This document shows, piece after piece, positions 8,377 to 17,580 of a stretch of DNA of 64,000 nucleotides. Both the position numbers and the translations under genes were made by a program. Numbering within the stretch: position 1 is the first letter of the stretch; each line of letters starts with the position of its first letter. The notes below the pieces were generated by a model, which was not told where the DNA came from, searched no databases, and saw nothing but the letters and a program-made list of their open reading frames with translations. The DNA comes from Paenibacillus sp. PL91 (GTDB taxonomy: Bacteria; Bacillota; Bacilli; Paenibacillales; Paenibacillaceae), in contig NZ_JABBYG020000012.1 of the NCBI RefSeq assembly GCF_012935325.2, positions 124,001 to 188,000 of the forward strand, written 5' to 3'.

Positions 8377-11300
8377 ATGATCACGAAGTTAAACGGGTAT
8401 AAGTTTATAGCGGGTTTGTTTTTAGCTTGTTCGATCTGTATGGCATGGAGCGGTACGGCCAGCGCGAAGCAGCCGACCGCATCCGCATGGTTCGTTGATG
8501 ATCTTCTGCAATGGTCGCCGGAGACAGACCCGGATGCCGCATTCAATCGAGCTTCAATCCCGCTTGCTAGCCGGACTAATGGAGGGTATCAAGTCAATCC
8601 GAATGCGTCGACAGCACCAAAGTTGGCAGCTCTTTCCGCTATGTATCAATCAACCAGCAAGGTGCCTTCCCAAGGCTCGGAGCAATTCGACGTTTACGCG
8701 TTTCAATACTGGCAGTATGTTGATCTGCTGGTGCACTGGGCAGGCTCCTCAAGCGAGGGCATTATCGTTCCGCCAAGCGCCGATGCAATTGACGCGGCTC
8801 ACAAAAACGGCGTGCCGATTCTAGGCAATATCTTCTATCCGCCAACGGCATACGGAGGGAAGTTCTCTTGGGTAACAGACTCGCTGCAAAAGAATCCCGA
8901 CGGCTCCTTCCCGTTTGCCGACAAATTGATCGAAGTGGCTGATTACTACGGCTTCGACGGTTGGTTTATCAATCAGGAAACCGCGGGAGGAAATGCCGCT
9001 ACCGCAACTCTGATGCAAGAGTTTCTGAAATATTTGCAAGCGCACAAAAAGCCGGGCATGCAAATGCAGTGGTATGATGCGATGAACAGTACAGGCGCGG
9101 TCGGGTGGCAGCGCCAGCTGAACAACAATAATGCCATGTTTGTCGAGGACAACGGCAGAGTAACCGATAGCATGTTCATCGACTTCTCATGGAATCCGAC
9201 CGGCCTTAACAACTCCAGAGCCAAAGCGGAAAGTCTGGGCAGAAGCCCTTACGACATCTACGCCGGCATTGATGTTGAGGCAAATGGAACGGGCTCGAAT
9301 CCGAACTGGGGAGCGATCTTCCCGAATGGCCAGCCGGCAACGCTCTCGCTCGGCATTTACCGCCCGGACTGGGCGTTCAAGGTGCATAAGAGCAGAGAAG
9401 ATTTGTATGCGAAGGAAAACCTGTTTTGGGTTGGTCAAAATGGTGACCCTAGCCGTACAACTACATCAGCGAGCTGGAAGGGCATAGCTAATTATTTTGT
9501 GGAAAAAACGCCGGTTACGAAGCTCCCTTTCCTTACTAACTTCAATACCGGCAATGGCGATTTCTTTGCGGTGGATGGCGAGGTGCTGCGCACGAAGCCT
9601 TGGAACAACCGAAGCTTGCAGGACGTTATGCCGACTTGGCGCTGGATTGCGACCAGCCAAGGAACCGCATTGAAGCCAAGCATCGATTTCTCGTCGGCTT
9701 ATTACGGCGGAAGCTCGCTGAAGGTAGCGGGAAATCTATTGAATGCCAAAAATGCTACGCAGGTTAAGCTCTACAAAACAGAGCTTCCGGTAGCGTCAGA
9801 CACAAGCCTGTCTCTGACGTTCAAAACGAATACGCCGGGAATGACGGACTCCAATATGCAGGTGGGGCTCGCGTTTGCCGATGCTCCCGAGCAATTTGTA
9901 TTTCTCGATGTTGGGGAAGCAACGCCTAGCGAATGGCGTACGAAGAGTATCCCTCTCGAGGCTTACCAAGGAAAGACGATTGCTGCGATTTCCTTGAACT
10001 TCACAAGCCAGAAGGCCGTACTTGATTATTCGGTCAACATTGGGCGATTGTCGGTGACCGGCTCCGCAGCGCAAGGGGCTGGAGCGGGAGCGGTTGGAGA
10101 GCTAACGGTTCAGAATGAATTCACGACGGATATTTCTGCCGACGCCCGGATTAAATGGAGCAAGTCGGACTCGAATGCGGCTTATTACGAGATTTATTTG
10201 ATTAAGCAAGACGGCAGCAGAGAGTTCCAAGGCGCGACGCCAAATACAGCTTATTATGTGCCTTCCATTAAGCGTATCGGCAAGGAACTGACAAGCGTCA
10301 TTGAGGTTGTTCCTGTTGATGAGTACTACAGGCAGGGCACGGGAACGCAGGCTATTATCGAGTGGCCGGATTATCCGAAGCCGGAAGCGAAGTTTACGGC
10401 TGATGCTTGGTATGCCGCGCCGGGTGATGCCATTACCTTCTATGATCAATCGTTTGAGACGAAGGAGCGGGTCGTTTGGGAATTTCCGGGCGGCACGGTC
10501 GATTACAGCTCAGGAAATCCGAAGGTGACCTATGCGCAGGAAGGCATTTATACGGTTAAACTAACCGCCATCAATAGTGCTGGGGAGGATACGGCAACCG
10601 CGCAGGTTACCGTAACGAGCGACATTATTGGCGGAAAGCTGAATATGGCGTTAGGCAAGCCGGATAGCGCCTTTACCGCCGATTCGCAATGCGCGGCAGG
10701 CGAGGCCGCCAAATTTGCTTTTGACGGCAATGCCAAAACCAAATGGTGCGCCAACTCAGGGACTAACCCACACTTTGTGAAGGTTGATTTGGGACAAAAA
10801 GCGTTAATCAGCGAGTTTAAAATCGGTCATGCCGCATATGGCGGAGAAGCCGATGCGATGAATACGGATAGCTATAAGATTCAAGTCAGCAGCGATAACG
10901 CGACTTGGACAGATGTAGTAACAGTTGAAGGAAATACGAAGAGCGTAACCGAGCATAACATACCGTTAACGGAAGTCAGATATGTAAGGCTGCAGTTGGA
11001 CAAAGCGACACCTACGGATAATACCGGCCGAATTTACGAATTTGAAGTATATGGCTTCAAAAGCCGGTTTGTCGAAATGATGAGCAGCGTCCAAAGCGCC
11101 GCCGATATGCAGGCCGCGCTGGAGTCGCCGGGGCTTAATCTGAATTTGAGCTTGTACAACAAGCTGGACGACTATACGAAGCGAGTCGTTTCCTATGAGG
11201 TATGGGAGAACAAGCCAGCTGATGGATTCATGGATAAAGCATCGCTGCAAGCGGCTGTGGACGCGGTTGTTCAAGGGTACGTCGAAGAAATGATAAGGGC

Positions 11301-13044
11301 TGCTGTTGAAGCGGTTAACGGCGCGCAGGATGCAGCTTCTATGAAGACAGCTCTGGAGGCTTCTGGGCTCGGATTGACATTGGAGCTGTACAGCCTGTTG
11401 GAGGATAGCCAGAAGTCCTATGTCGCTTCGGAGCTATTAACCAATCGTCCTGCTGAAGGATATGCGGATCAAGAGAGCATACGAGCAGCATTTGAAGCTC
11501 GGGTGTTTGGCGGCATAAGAGGCCACTGGGCGGAAAGCGAGCTTTTAGACTGGATCAAGAAAGGCATCCTTAAAGCGGATGACAAAGCGGAGATAGATCC
11601 GAACCGGACGCTGAAGCGATCTGAGCTGATAAGTCTGTTGAATAAAGGGCTGATTAAGGAGCTTACATTCGAGAGCGTTATGGCGCAAATTGCGGCGGAT
11701 TACAGCATGGATGCTGAACTGCTTATAAACCGCGAGGAGCTTTTGGCGATTATTTCGAAAACGTTAGCGCTCGATACGGCTGTTGATGCCGATGCACTAA
11801 GCAAGTTTACAGATGCGGATTTAGTGAAGCTGCCATTTAAGCCATTTATTAACGCGCTGCTTGCAAATGGGCTTGCACCGCTATTTGCGGCAGGCGAGAC
11901 GCTCTCTCCGCAAAATGAGGTTACGCTAGCGGAAGCCGTCATCTTGCTGCGGACTGCTCTAACCTATGACGGCGGCGAATCGCCGGGGGATGGGGACGGT
12001 GATGGAGATGGAGATGGAGACGGTGGCAATCCGCCGGTTGATGGCGGCGGCTACACGCCTCCAGTTACTCCTCCTGCTCCTGCAACGAAAGCAGACCAGA
12101 CCATTACGGCAAACGGCTCGGGTATCGCCAAGCTAAATGATGAAATATCGGTGGCTGTAGCTGCTGGAACATCGGCTCAAGAGCTTCGCATCAGCATCGA
12201 GAAGCTGGCGAATGCCTCACAATGGATAAGTAATTCCGATATGGTGCTCAGCCCCGTTTATGAGCTGTTGAAGAACATAACTGGTAGTTTTGATAAGCCT
12301 GTAAGCTTGTCGATTACCTTCGATTCATCGAAAGTAGGAGCAAACCGTGTGCCGGCGATTTTCTACTACGATGAAGCCAGCAAGAAATGGATTAAAATAG
12401 GAGGAAAAGCTGCAGGCGGCATCATTACGGCTGAGGTCGATCATTTCACCAAATTCGCAGTCTTTAGTATCGACGCGAAGGACGCCGAGGAGACTAAGCC
12501 TCCTGTATCGTTTACCGATATTTCCGGACACTGGGCGGAGAATAGCATTAAGGATGCTGCCGCAAAAGGGATTGCCAGCGGTTATCCCGACAGCAGCTTT
12601 AAACCGAATGCGCAGGTTACACGTGCGGAGTTTACGGTGATGCTGGTCCATGCTCTACAGTTGAAAGGGGAAGCGAAGCCGCTAACCTTCAAGGACAGCG
12701 ATGAGGTGCAAGTCTGGGCGAAGGAAGCAATAGCATTAGCTGCAGAGGCCGGCATCATCAGCGGTTATGAGGATGGAACGTTCCGTGCCGATGCAGTCAT
12801 TACCCGCGCTCAAATGGTGACGATGATTGTTAAGGCAGCAGCCTTGCCGATAAGCGAAGTCGACAGCACCACTTTCGCTGACGATGCGGCGATTGCTCCT
12901 TGGGCGAAAGGCTATGTGATGACGGCTATACAAAGCGGCATTGTTCAAGGACGGGGCGGCAACCGCTTTGCTCCAAATGATTCGGCAACAAGAGCAGAGT
13001 CGGTTACCGTTTTGCTGAAAATGCTGGAGCTTATCAAGAAGTAA
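8377..13044 (+). CDS. GH85 endo-beta-N-acetylglucosaminidase, SLH-anchored
   Basis: 1555-residue secreted enzyme. Signal peptide about residues 1-30. The GH85 catalytic domain (about 37-400) has the signature FDGWFINQE; N199 and E201 form the Asn-x-Glu pair that cleaves the chitobiose core of N-glycans by substrate assistance in this family. After it come a jelly-roll region and FN3-like region (to about 660), a PKD domain (668-747, FYDQSFETKERVVWEFPGG), an F5/8-type discoidin domain (755-895), two related helical repeats (900-1040), a degenerate SLH-like stretch (1045-1190), a Gly-Asp linker (1203-1215 onward), a ZU5-like region and three good SLH motifs (1378-1555). The enzyme is thus tied to the cell wall beside its importer. 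Ribosome site AAAGGGGA precedes the ATG. Confidence 0.93.
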   Translation: MITKLNGYKFIAGLFLACSICMAWSGTASAKQPTASAWFVDDLLQWSPETDPDAAFNRASIPLASRTNGGYQVNPNASTAPKLAALSAMYQSTSKVPSQGSEQFDVYAFQYWQYVDLLVHWAGSSSEGIIVPPSADAIDAAHKNGVPILGNIFYPPTAYGGKFSWVTDSLQKNPDGSFPFADKLIEVADYYGFDGWFINQETAGGNAATATLMQEFLKYLQAHKKPGMQMQWYDAMNSTGAVGWQRQLNNNNAMFVEDNGRVTDSMFIDFSWNPTGLNNSRAKAESLGRSPYDIYAGIDVEANGTGSNPNWGAIFPNGQPATLSLGIYRPDWAFKVHKSREDLYAKENLFWVGQNGDPSRTTTSASWKGIANYFVEKTPVTKLPFLTNFNTGNGDFFAVDGEVLRTKPWNNRSLQDVMPTWRWIATSQGTALKPSIDFSSAYYGGSSLKVAGNLLNAKNATQVKLYKTELPVASDTSLSLTFKTNTPGMTDSNMQVGLAFADAPEQFVFLDVGEATPSEWRTKSIPLEAYQGKTIAAISLNFTSQKAVLDYSVNIGRLSVTGSAAQGAGAGAVGELTVQNEFTTDISADARIKWSKSDSNAAYYEIYLIKQDGSREFQGATPNTAYYVPSIKRIGKELTSVIEVVPVDEYYRQGTGTQAIIEWPDYPKPEAKFTADAWYAAPGDAITFYDQSFETKERVVWEFPGGTVDYSSGNPKVTYAQEGIYTVKLTAINSAGEDTATAQVTVTSDIIGGKLNMALGKPDSAFTADSQCAAGEAAKFAFDGNAKTKWCANSGTNPHFVKVDLGQKALISEFKIGHAAYGGEADAMNTDSYKIQVSSDNATWTDVVTVEGNTKSVTEHNIPLTEVRYVRLQLDKATPTDNTGRIYEFEVYGFKSRFVEMMSSVQSAADMQAALESPGLNLNLSLYNKLDDYTKRVVSYEVWENKPADGFMDKASLQAAVDAVVQGYVEEMIRAAVEAVNGAQDAASMKTALEASGLGLTLELYSLLEDSQKSYVASELLTNRPAEGYADQESIRAAFEARVFGGIRGHWAESELLDWIKKGILKADDKAEIDPNRTLKRSELISLLNKGLIKELTFESVMAQIAADYSMDAELLINREELLAIISKTLALDTAVDADALSKFTDADLVKLPFKPFINALLANGLAPLFAAGETLSPQNEVTLAEAVILLRTALTYDGGESPGDGDGDGDGDGDGGNPPVDGGGYTPPVTPPAPATKADQTITANGSGIAKLNDEISVAVAAGTSAQELRISIEKLANASQWISNSDMVLSPVYELLKNITGSFDKPVSLSITFDSSKVGANRVPAIFYYDEASKKWIKIGGKAAGGIITAEVDHFTKFAVFSIDAKDAEETKPPVSFTDISGHWAENSIKDAAAKGIASGYPDSSFKPNAQVTRAEFTVMLVHALQLKGEAKPLTFKDSDEVQVWAKEAIALAAEAGIISGYEDGTFRADAVITRAQMVTMIVKAAALPISEVDSTTFADDAAIAPWAKGYVMTAIQSGIVQGRGGNRFAPNDSATRAESVTVLLKMLELIKK

Positions 13045-13084
13045 GCGAAGGCTGCGCCATTCTTTAGCCATACGCGATAGAGGG

Positions 13085-13120
13085 AGGGCACTGAAAAAGT
13101 AAAATTTTTCAGTGCCCTTT
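13085..13120 (+). terminator. Intrinsic terminator after the GH85 operon
   Basis: A perfect 14-bp stem (13085-13098 with 13105-13118) closes a six-base GTAAAA loop; the right arm begins with a T run and is followed by TTCGT. It lies 40 bases after the GH85 stop codon. Confidence 0.85.
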
Positions 13121-13221
13121 CGTATGCCGGGAGAGTGTTTTTTTGCAGCCGAGCCATCTTGAAAGGCTTCACTCGGTTTAGTGACCGATTGCTCCTTTTG
13201 AAAAAGTTTCCTTATTTACTC

Positions 13222-14070
13222 AATCGAAACTGTTTGGGAATGCTGGTTATACGACTCTCCGTAATAAACGGCCAAACCTTATTTCACCGCTGCGCTGGCG
13301 AGTGATGCTGAGATTGAAGAATGAGCTTCGGCTGGGAGAAAATAACGCTGAGGAAGCACATTATAAGATTGATTGAACAAATCCTGCCCAATGTGGATAT
13401 GATCGTTCGAGGAAGTACCGAGCATTTCCGCACGCAAGTGCAGCCTCTCGAGCCATGATTAACGGGAAAAACTCCCGTTAATTCATACGATTTTGGGCGA
13501 AAATCAGGTTTAGATGGATTTTCTCCCGTTAATTCCTTGCTTCCGGCCCTATTTCGGTGAAAGTGCTCCGATTAACGGGAGTTTTTCCAGCTAATTGGAC
13601 GATTTACCCTCCCACTAGGAAAATAGATGGAGATTTTCCAGTTATTTCTACTCAACTGAAATGGTTTGAGGATGCTGGTTATACGACCCACATCCGCTAA
13701 TAAAAATCAGCTTAAACATAATTACGCCGCTTCGCAGGCGAGTGATGCAGAGGTTAAGGCTGTAACCTCTCGAGCTAGAATTAACGGGAAATACTCCCGT
13801 TATTTCATACGATTTTGGGCGAAAATCAGGTTTAGATGGATTTTCTCCCGTTAATTTCTAGCTTCTAGCCCAATTTCGGTGAAAGTGCTCCGATTAACGG
13901 GAGTTTTTCCAGCTAATTGGACGATTTACCCTCCCACCAGGAAAATAGATGGAGCTTTTCCAATTATTTCTGCTTAGTCGAAATGGATTGCGGATGCTGA
14001 TTATATTTCTAACTTATCGCTTAGAATCAGGAGTGCTGGAATAAGCGGAAAAAGCCGATACGGATAGCAA
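13222..14070. repeat. Non-coding, partly tandem repeat with nested hairpins
   Basis: Three units can be aligned, starting near 13222, 13657 and 13979 (the last truncated). The best-conserved core, 13444-13680 versus 13766-14002, has an offset of 322 bp and roughly 90 percent identity by eye. Each core has a short inverted repeat ATTAACGGGA/TCCCGTTAAT (13458-13467 and 13473-13482) with five-base loop, and a larger one pairing CTCCCGTTAAT (13523-13533) with ATTAACGGGAG (13571-13581). The same 10-base word thus occurs four times per unit in alternating orientation. No plausible coding frame. Unit 1 carries about 110 extra bases (around 13330-13440). Confidence 0.8.
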
Positions 14071-14135
14071 GGTTAAGGAGCAAATGGCGGCGGCATTCCA
14101 TAAGCTGGTTAGAAGATTTTATGGTTAGAAGCAGC

Positions 14136-14170
14136 AAACAGCCCCCAAGCATAAAGCTTGGGGGCTGTTT
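14136..14170. terminator. Intrinsic terminator downstream of lipoate ligase gene
   Basis: Perfect 15-bp stem (14136-14150 with 14156-14170) with loop ATAAA, just past the stop codon of the minus-strand ligase gene. On the minus strand the stem ends in a short T tract. Confidence 0.8.
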
Positions 14171-14178
14171 GAGCGATG

Positions 14179-15171
14179 TTATACGAGCAGCTCCATCCAT
14201 TGTTCCTTCGTGACGGGGCCAAAATAGAACGGCAAATCGATGCCGTCGATGAGCTCTTTCAGCGCGGATGCTTCATAACGCGTGCCGATGAGCTGCTCTG
14301 CCACTTCATTGCGATCGCCGCGGCCGAAGAAATCGCCGAAAATAGCAGCGCCAACGATCACGCCTTCCTCCACCTGAAGGCGAACATCAAACGTTCCGGC
14401 TCCTTCAATCCGTTTCTTCTGCTGCACATTGAAGGCAGGAGAGCGGCCGTAGTTCCATTCCCAGCTGCGGTATCTCTCATCCGCAAGCTTATGAACGTTT
14501 TCCCAGTCCTGCTCCGTTAGCTCGTAGAACGGAATTTCTTCCGAGTCCTCGAAGATCGATTGGAGCAAGCTTTGCCTGAACTGCTCTACGGTCAGCGGCT
14601 CCTTCAAAAATTCCGAAATATTTGCGACACGGCTGCGGATCGATTTGGTTGATTTAGATACGTATTTCTCGGCATTGACCTTCAGCGCAGAAACGACATT
14701 TTCGATTTCGGAATCAAATAGCAGCGTTCCGTGACTGAACATTTTGCCCCTTGTCGAGAACTGCGCGTTGCCGGATATTTTTCGCTCGCCGACCTGAAGA
14801 TCATTCCGGCCCGTCATTTCCGCCTCCACGCCGAGCTTATGCAGCGCGCGCACAACGGGCTCGGTGAACTTCTTGAAGTTGTGGAAGGATTGGCCGTCAT
14901 CCTTCATAATGAAGCTGAAATTTAAATTGCCGAGATCATGATAGACGGCTCCGCCCCCGGAGAGTCTGCGGACGACGTGAATGCCGTTCTTCTCTACATA
15001 CTCCGCGTTGATTTCCTCAACCGTATTCTGATTTTTGCCGATGATGATCGAAGGCTCGTTGATATAGAAAAGCAGGTAGTCGTCATTGTCAGGCAATGAA
15101 CGCAATATATATTCCTCTAACGCCAAATTCAGCGATGGATCGTTAATGCCGTTATTGCTTACAAAGCGCAT
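14179..15171 (-). CDS. lplJ: Lipoate-protein ligase (LplA/LplJ type)
   Basis: 330-residue enzyme that activates free lipoate with ATP and attaches it to E2 subunits and GcvH. The family signature RRLSGGGAVYHDLGNLNFSF spans residues 68-87 and the conserved lipoate-binding lysine is K131 in ERKISGNAQ; IIIGKNQN is at 42-49. The C-terminal accessory domain (from about 250) is complete, as in LplA/LplJ scavenging ligases. GGAGGAA lies seven bases before the ATG. Single-gene unit with a terminator behind it. The symbol follows the Bacillus homologue. Confidence 0.92.
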   Translation of the reverse strand: MRFVSNNGINDPSLNLALEEYILRSLPDNDDYLLFYINEPSIIIGKNQNTVEEINAEYVEKNGIHVVRRLSGGGAVYHDLGNLNFSFIMKDDGQSFHNFKKFTEPVVRALHKLGVEAEMTGRNDLQVGERKISGNAQFSTRGKMFSHGTLLFDSEIENVVSALKVNAEKYVSKSTKSIRSRVANISEFLKEPLTVEQFRQSLLQSIFEDSEEIPFYELTEQDWENVHKLADERYRSWEWNYGRSPAFNVQQKKRIEGAGTFDVRLQVEEGVIVGAAIFGDFFGRGDRNEVAEQLIGTRYEASALKELIDGIDLPFYFGPVTKEQWMELLV

Positions 15172-15249
15172 CGTTATTTCCTCCTATGTAGTAGCTCCTA
15201 AGGGCAATTATACCTGCACGAAGAGCTAGTTATCAAACCGGTCAAAAAA

Positions 15250-15284
15250 AAGCATTCCAGAGAACGGAGTCCCGCGGAATGCTT
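15250..15284 (-). terminator. Intrinsic terminator after bactofilin gene
   Basis: AAGCATTCC (15250-15258) pairs with GGAATGCTT (15276-15284); on the minus strand the stem is followed by a run of seven Ts. It ends the M23-bactofilin unit. Confidence 0.8.
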
Positions 15285-15298
15285 CTGTGCTTTGCTAA

Positions 15299-15703
15299 TC
15301 AAGCGGATGTCGCCTTTGCAGCGGTTGCCGCAGCTGCTTCTGCGTTTGTCTCCTTAACAGGCATCTTGCTTGTTCCCTGGAATATGCCGCCAGCTTCGAT
15401 CAGCAGATTCTCAGCCGATAGATTGCCGATTAGCGAGCCAGTCGCACGAATCGTAAGTGTCCCTTTCACCTCAACGTTGCCGAATAATTTGCCTGCAAGG
15501 ATGAGGTCGCGAGCGCTAATCGTTGAGCGGGCGCTTCCGTTTTCACCAATGGTGACAAGGCCTGCGGACTCAATGTCGCCAATGACATGGCCATCTACGC
15601 GAATGCTTGCCTCGGATTTGATCTTCCCCTCGAAGGTTGAGCCTTCTCCGACTAGCGTATCGGTGGTGTCTGGATTTAGTTTGGCGCTTTTATTTTTAAA
15701 CAT
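15299..15703 (-). CDS. Bactofilin (polymer-forming cytoskeletal protein)
   Basis: 134 residues. The central part is the right-handed beta-helix of bactofilins: repeats of the type TLVGEGSTFEGKIKSEASIR, VDGHVIGDIES, LILAGKLFGNVEVKGTL, LIGNLSAENLLIEAG with Gly at turns. The N-terminal tail is short and charged, and the C-terminal tail is Ala-rich. Bactofilins form membrane-associated filaments that position cell-wall enzymes. Only one base separates the gene from the upstream M23 peptidase gene, and its ribosome site (AAAGGAG) lies within that gene's end, so the two are co-translated. This M23-bactofilin pairing is common and supports a joint role in cell-wall shaping. Confidence 0.92.
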   Translation of the reverse strand: MFKNKSAKLNPDTTDTLVGEGSTFEGKIKSEASIRVDGHVIGDIESAGLVTIGENGSARSTISARDLILAGKLFGNVEVKGTLTIRATGSLIGNLSAENLLIEAGGIFQGTSKMPVKETNAEAAAATAAKATSA

Positions 15704-15704
15704 G

Positions 15705-16682
15705 CTAGGGCTCCTTTCTGTCTGCTTTAATGTAAGGAACTGGATCTACGTTTTTGCCGTTGATGGACACCTCGTAGTGCAAGTGAGGTCCGGTGCTTCG
15801 GCCCGTGCTGCCTAGTTCTCCGATGACTTGGCCTTTCTTTACCTTGTCGCCAACTTCTGCGATATTCTTATGTAAGTGAAGGTAACGGGTGCTGATGCCT
15901 CTGCCATGATCAATCATGACATTAATGCCAAGGACACGGTCTCTCTCTGACAAAGTTACTATACCGTCTGCTGCGGCATATATTGGATCGCCGGTATTGC
16001 CGCCGATATCGAAGCCGGAATGATAGGTAGCTCGTCCCGTAAAGGGGTCTGTACGTATGCCGAACAAGGATGTCACCTTGCGTGAATCCGTAGGCCAGAT
16101 CGTAGGCGTGATTTGTAAAATTTCCTGATAGCTCACTACCGCCTTTTTGGTATGCTGAAGCTGAGGTATTATCGCATCCATCTGCTGCAAAACATCCGCA
16201 TACTGCTTGCTCGTCTCTAGGATGAGATCAGTCCCTGCCTCTTCCGGCAGCGGCAGCTCCTCGCCGCCTTGTCCGCCTTCCACCGTACTGAGGCTCGAAA
16301 TGGAGACGGGAGCTTTGGTATCGATGCCGGCGAGCTGCTTCAGCTGCGATTCGAGCTCGCTGATCTCTACCATTTTGTTTTCCATCGCATGCGCTTGCTC
16401 CGAAAACAGAACGAGGTTCGTTTGCAGCTCGGATATATGGCTTTCATTCTCGGACAGCTGCTGCTCATATTGGAGAGCGGATGCCGCGAGCTGATTTTTC
16501 AGCGTATCAGTTACTGAAGCGTGCCGTGACAACAATAGAAAAAATAAAATGGCGCATGCAGCAAGAAGCGCGATAGTAATCGGCAATAAAATGATAATAA
16601 GACCGGATAGCCGGAATCGCTGAACGGATTGATTCGCATCCGGTATGATGACAAAGGTGAATTTTTTTGAAAGCCAATTCAT
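15705..16682 (-). CDS. Membrane-anchored M23 (LytM-type) peptidase
   Basis: About 325 residues starting at the ATG 16682, which has GGAGG six bases upstream; a longer frame to 16718 lacks a ribosome site. A short cytoplasmic end is followed by one membrane helix (about 27-52), a coiled coil (about 60-120), and a C-terminal M23 domain with zinc ligands H221 and D225 (HSGFDIGG) and the HLHYE motif (H300, H302). All zinc ligands are present, so it is probably an active endopeptidase or a DivIVA/bactofilin-linked regulator of wall hydrolysis. Co-transcribed with the bactofilin gene one base downstream. Confidence 0.9.
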   Translation of the reverse strand: MNWLSKKFTFVIIPDANQSVQRFRLSGLIIILLPITIALLAACAILFFLLLSRHASVTDTLKNQLAASALQYEQQLSENESHISELQTNLVLFSEQAHAMENKMVEISELESQLKQLAGIDTKAPVSISSLSTVEGGQGGEELPLPEEAGTDLILETSKQYADVLQQMDAIIPQLQHTKKAVVSYQEILQITPTIWPTDSRKVTSLFGIRTDPFTGRATYHSGFDIGGNTGDPIYAAADGIVTLSERDRVLGINVMIDHGRGISTRYLHLHKNIAEVGDKVKKGQVIGELGSTGRSTGPHLHYEVSINGKNVDPVPYIKADRKEP

Positions 16683-16726
16683 GACGTTCCTCCTAAATTT
16701 CCCATAGCTTACCGACATGAGACATT

Positions 16727-16804
16727 CGACACTCTCCTACTAAAGTCCTTTATTTTCGAGTGAAATTTTGGTAATTTTTATTATTTCATCCCATTAGAGT
16801 GTCG
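16727..16804. repeat. 9-bp inverted repeat between divergent genes
   Basis: CGACACTCT (16727-16735) and AGAGTGTCG (16796-16804) are inverted copies 60 bases apart; a second shorter pair TTCGACA (16725-16731) / TGTCGAA (16810-16816) overlaps. They flank an AT-rich stretch in the divergent promoter region of the M23 and Nudix genes and could be paired binding sites. Confidence 0.4.
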
Positions 16805-16943
16805 GTATATGTCGAATTATTTCGTTAAAGGGTGGAGCGAGAAGCGCAGCAGCAAGCTTGTGGCTGGGCGAGGCAGACTATGCAGCGTCACAAATAATTC
16901 GTATAATCTGATGAGATCGAAGCTTATTACAGAGGTGATACAG

Positions 16944-17501
16944 GTGGAGGCAAAGTTTTGCATGGCATGCGGTCATGAGCTGGAGACTCGCGATGTTGAC
17001 GGTACGATGAGAAGGGCATGCACGAGCTGCAGCTTTGTTCATTGGGGCAATTACAGCATTGGCGTAGGAGCGCTTGTCGTCAAGGATGATAAAATTCTGC
17101 TCGTTCGCAGAGCGCAGGAGCCGGGAAAAGGGAAATGGACGAATCCAGGCGGATACATTGAGCAGCTGGAAGCGATTCAAGATACCATTAGGCGAGAGGT
17201 GGAAGAGGAGTGCGGCGTGCAAGCCATCGTCAAAAACGTCTTGGCGCTGCGCGACCAGCCAAGAAGCATACATAATCTCTACGTCGCGTTTGAGATGGAA
17301 TATGTGAGCGGAGAGCCAACACCGGATGATGTGGAAGTTGATGCGGCTGGCTTCTTCACCAAGCAGGAGCTGGAATCGATGGACGTTGCCAGCTTTACGC
17401 AGTGGCTTGTTGACGTCGCATTCAATGCCCGTTCAGAGGGTTTAAAAGTGGATACGGAGCCCGTCGTTCCGCTGAACGGCTACGGATTGTTTCGGGCATA
17501 A
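16944..17501 (+). CDS. Nudix hydrolase with N-terminal zinc ribbon
   Basis: About 185 residues from a GTG at 16944, which has AGAGGTG six bases upstream; the frame extends back to 16809 but that part has no domain content. An N-terminal zinc ribbon (C6, C9, C26, C29) resembles that of NADH pyrophosphatase-like Nudix proteins. The Nudix box runs from G70 to V92 and fits G(x5)E(x7)REUxEExGU, so metal-dependent cleavage of a nucleoside diphosphate derivative is expected. Substrate cannot be told from sequence. Confidence 0.88.
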   Translation: MEAKFCMACGHELETRDVDGTMRRACTSCSFVHWGNYSIGVGALVVKDDKILLVRRAQEPGKGKWTNPGGYIEQLEAIQDTIRREVEEECGVQAIVKNVLALRDQPRSIHNLYVAFEMEYVSGEPTPDDVEVDAAGFFTKQELESMDVASFTQWLVDVAFNARSEGLKVDTEPVVPLNGYGLFRA

Positions 17502-17545
17502 GACTCTCCAAATGATAGACCTCCACGAAGGATAAAAGCCAATAA

Positions 17546-17580
17546 AATAACCTCCGAGCATGCTTCGCTCGGAGGTTATT
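17546..17580. terminator. Bidirectional terminator between Nudix and AraC genes
   Basis: Perfect 14-bp stem (17546-17559 with 17567-17580), loop ATGCTTC. The right arm overlaps the stop codon of the minus-strand AraC gene. Confidence 0.75.

Larger units (their letters stand above)
13045..14178. other. 1.1-kb intergenic region
   Basis: Contains the terminator at 13085, the repeat units at 13222-14070 and the terminator at 14136. Short open frames inside (for example 13666-13854) sit on the repeat, have no ribosome site and are not credible genes. Confidence 0.75.

Noticed and set aside
13666..13854. 62-codon plus-strand frame
   Set aside because: Falls on the repeat and has no ribosome site or homologous codon pattern between repeat copies.
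13222..14070. CRISPR-like array
   Set aside because: Units are more than 300 bp with imperfect copies and no regular spacers; it is a long hairpin-containing repeat.
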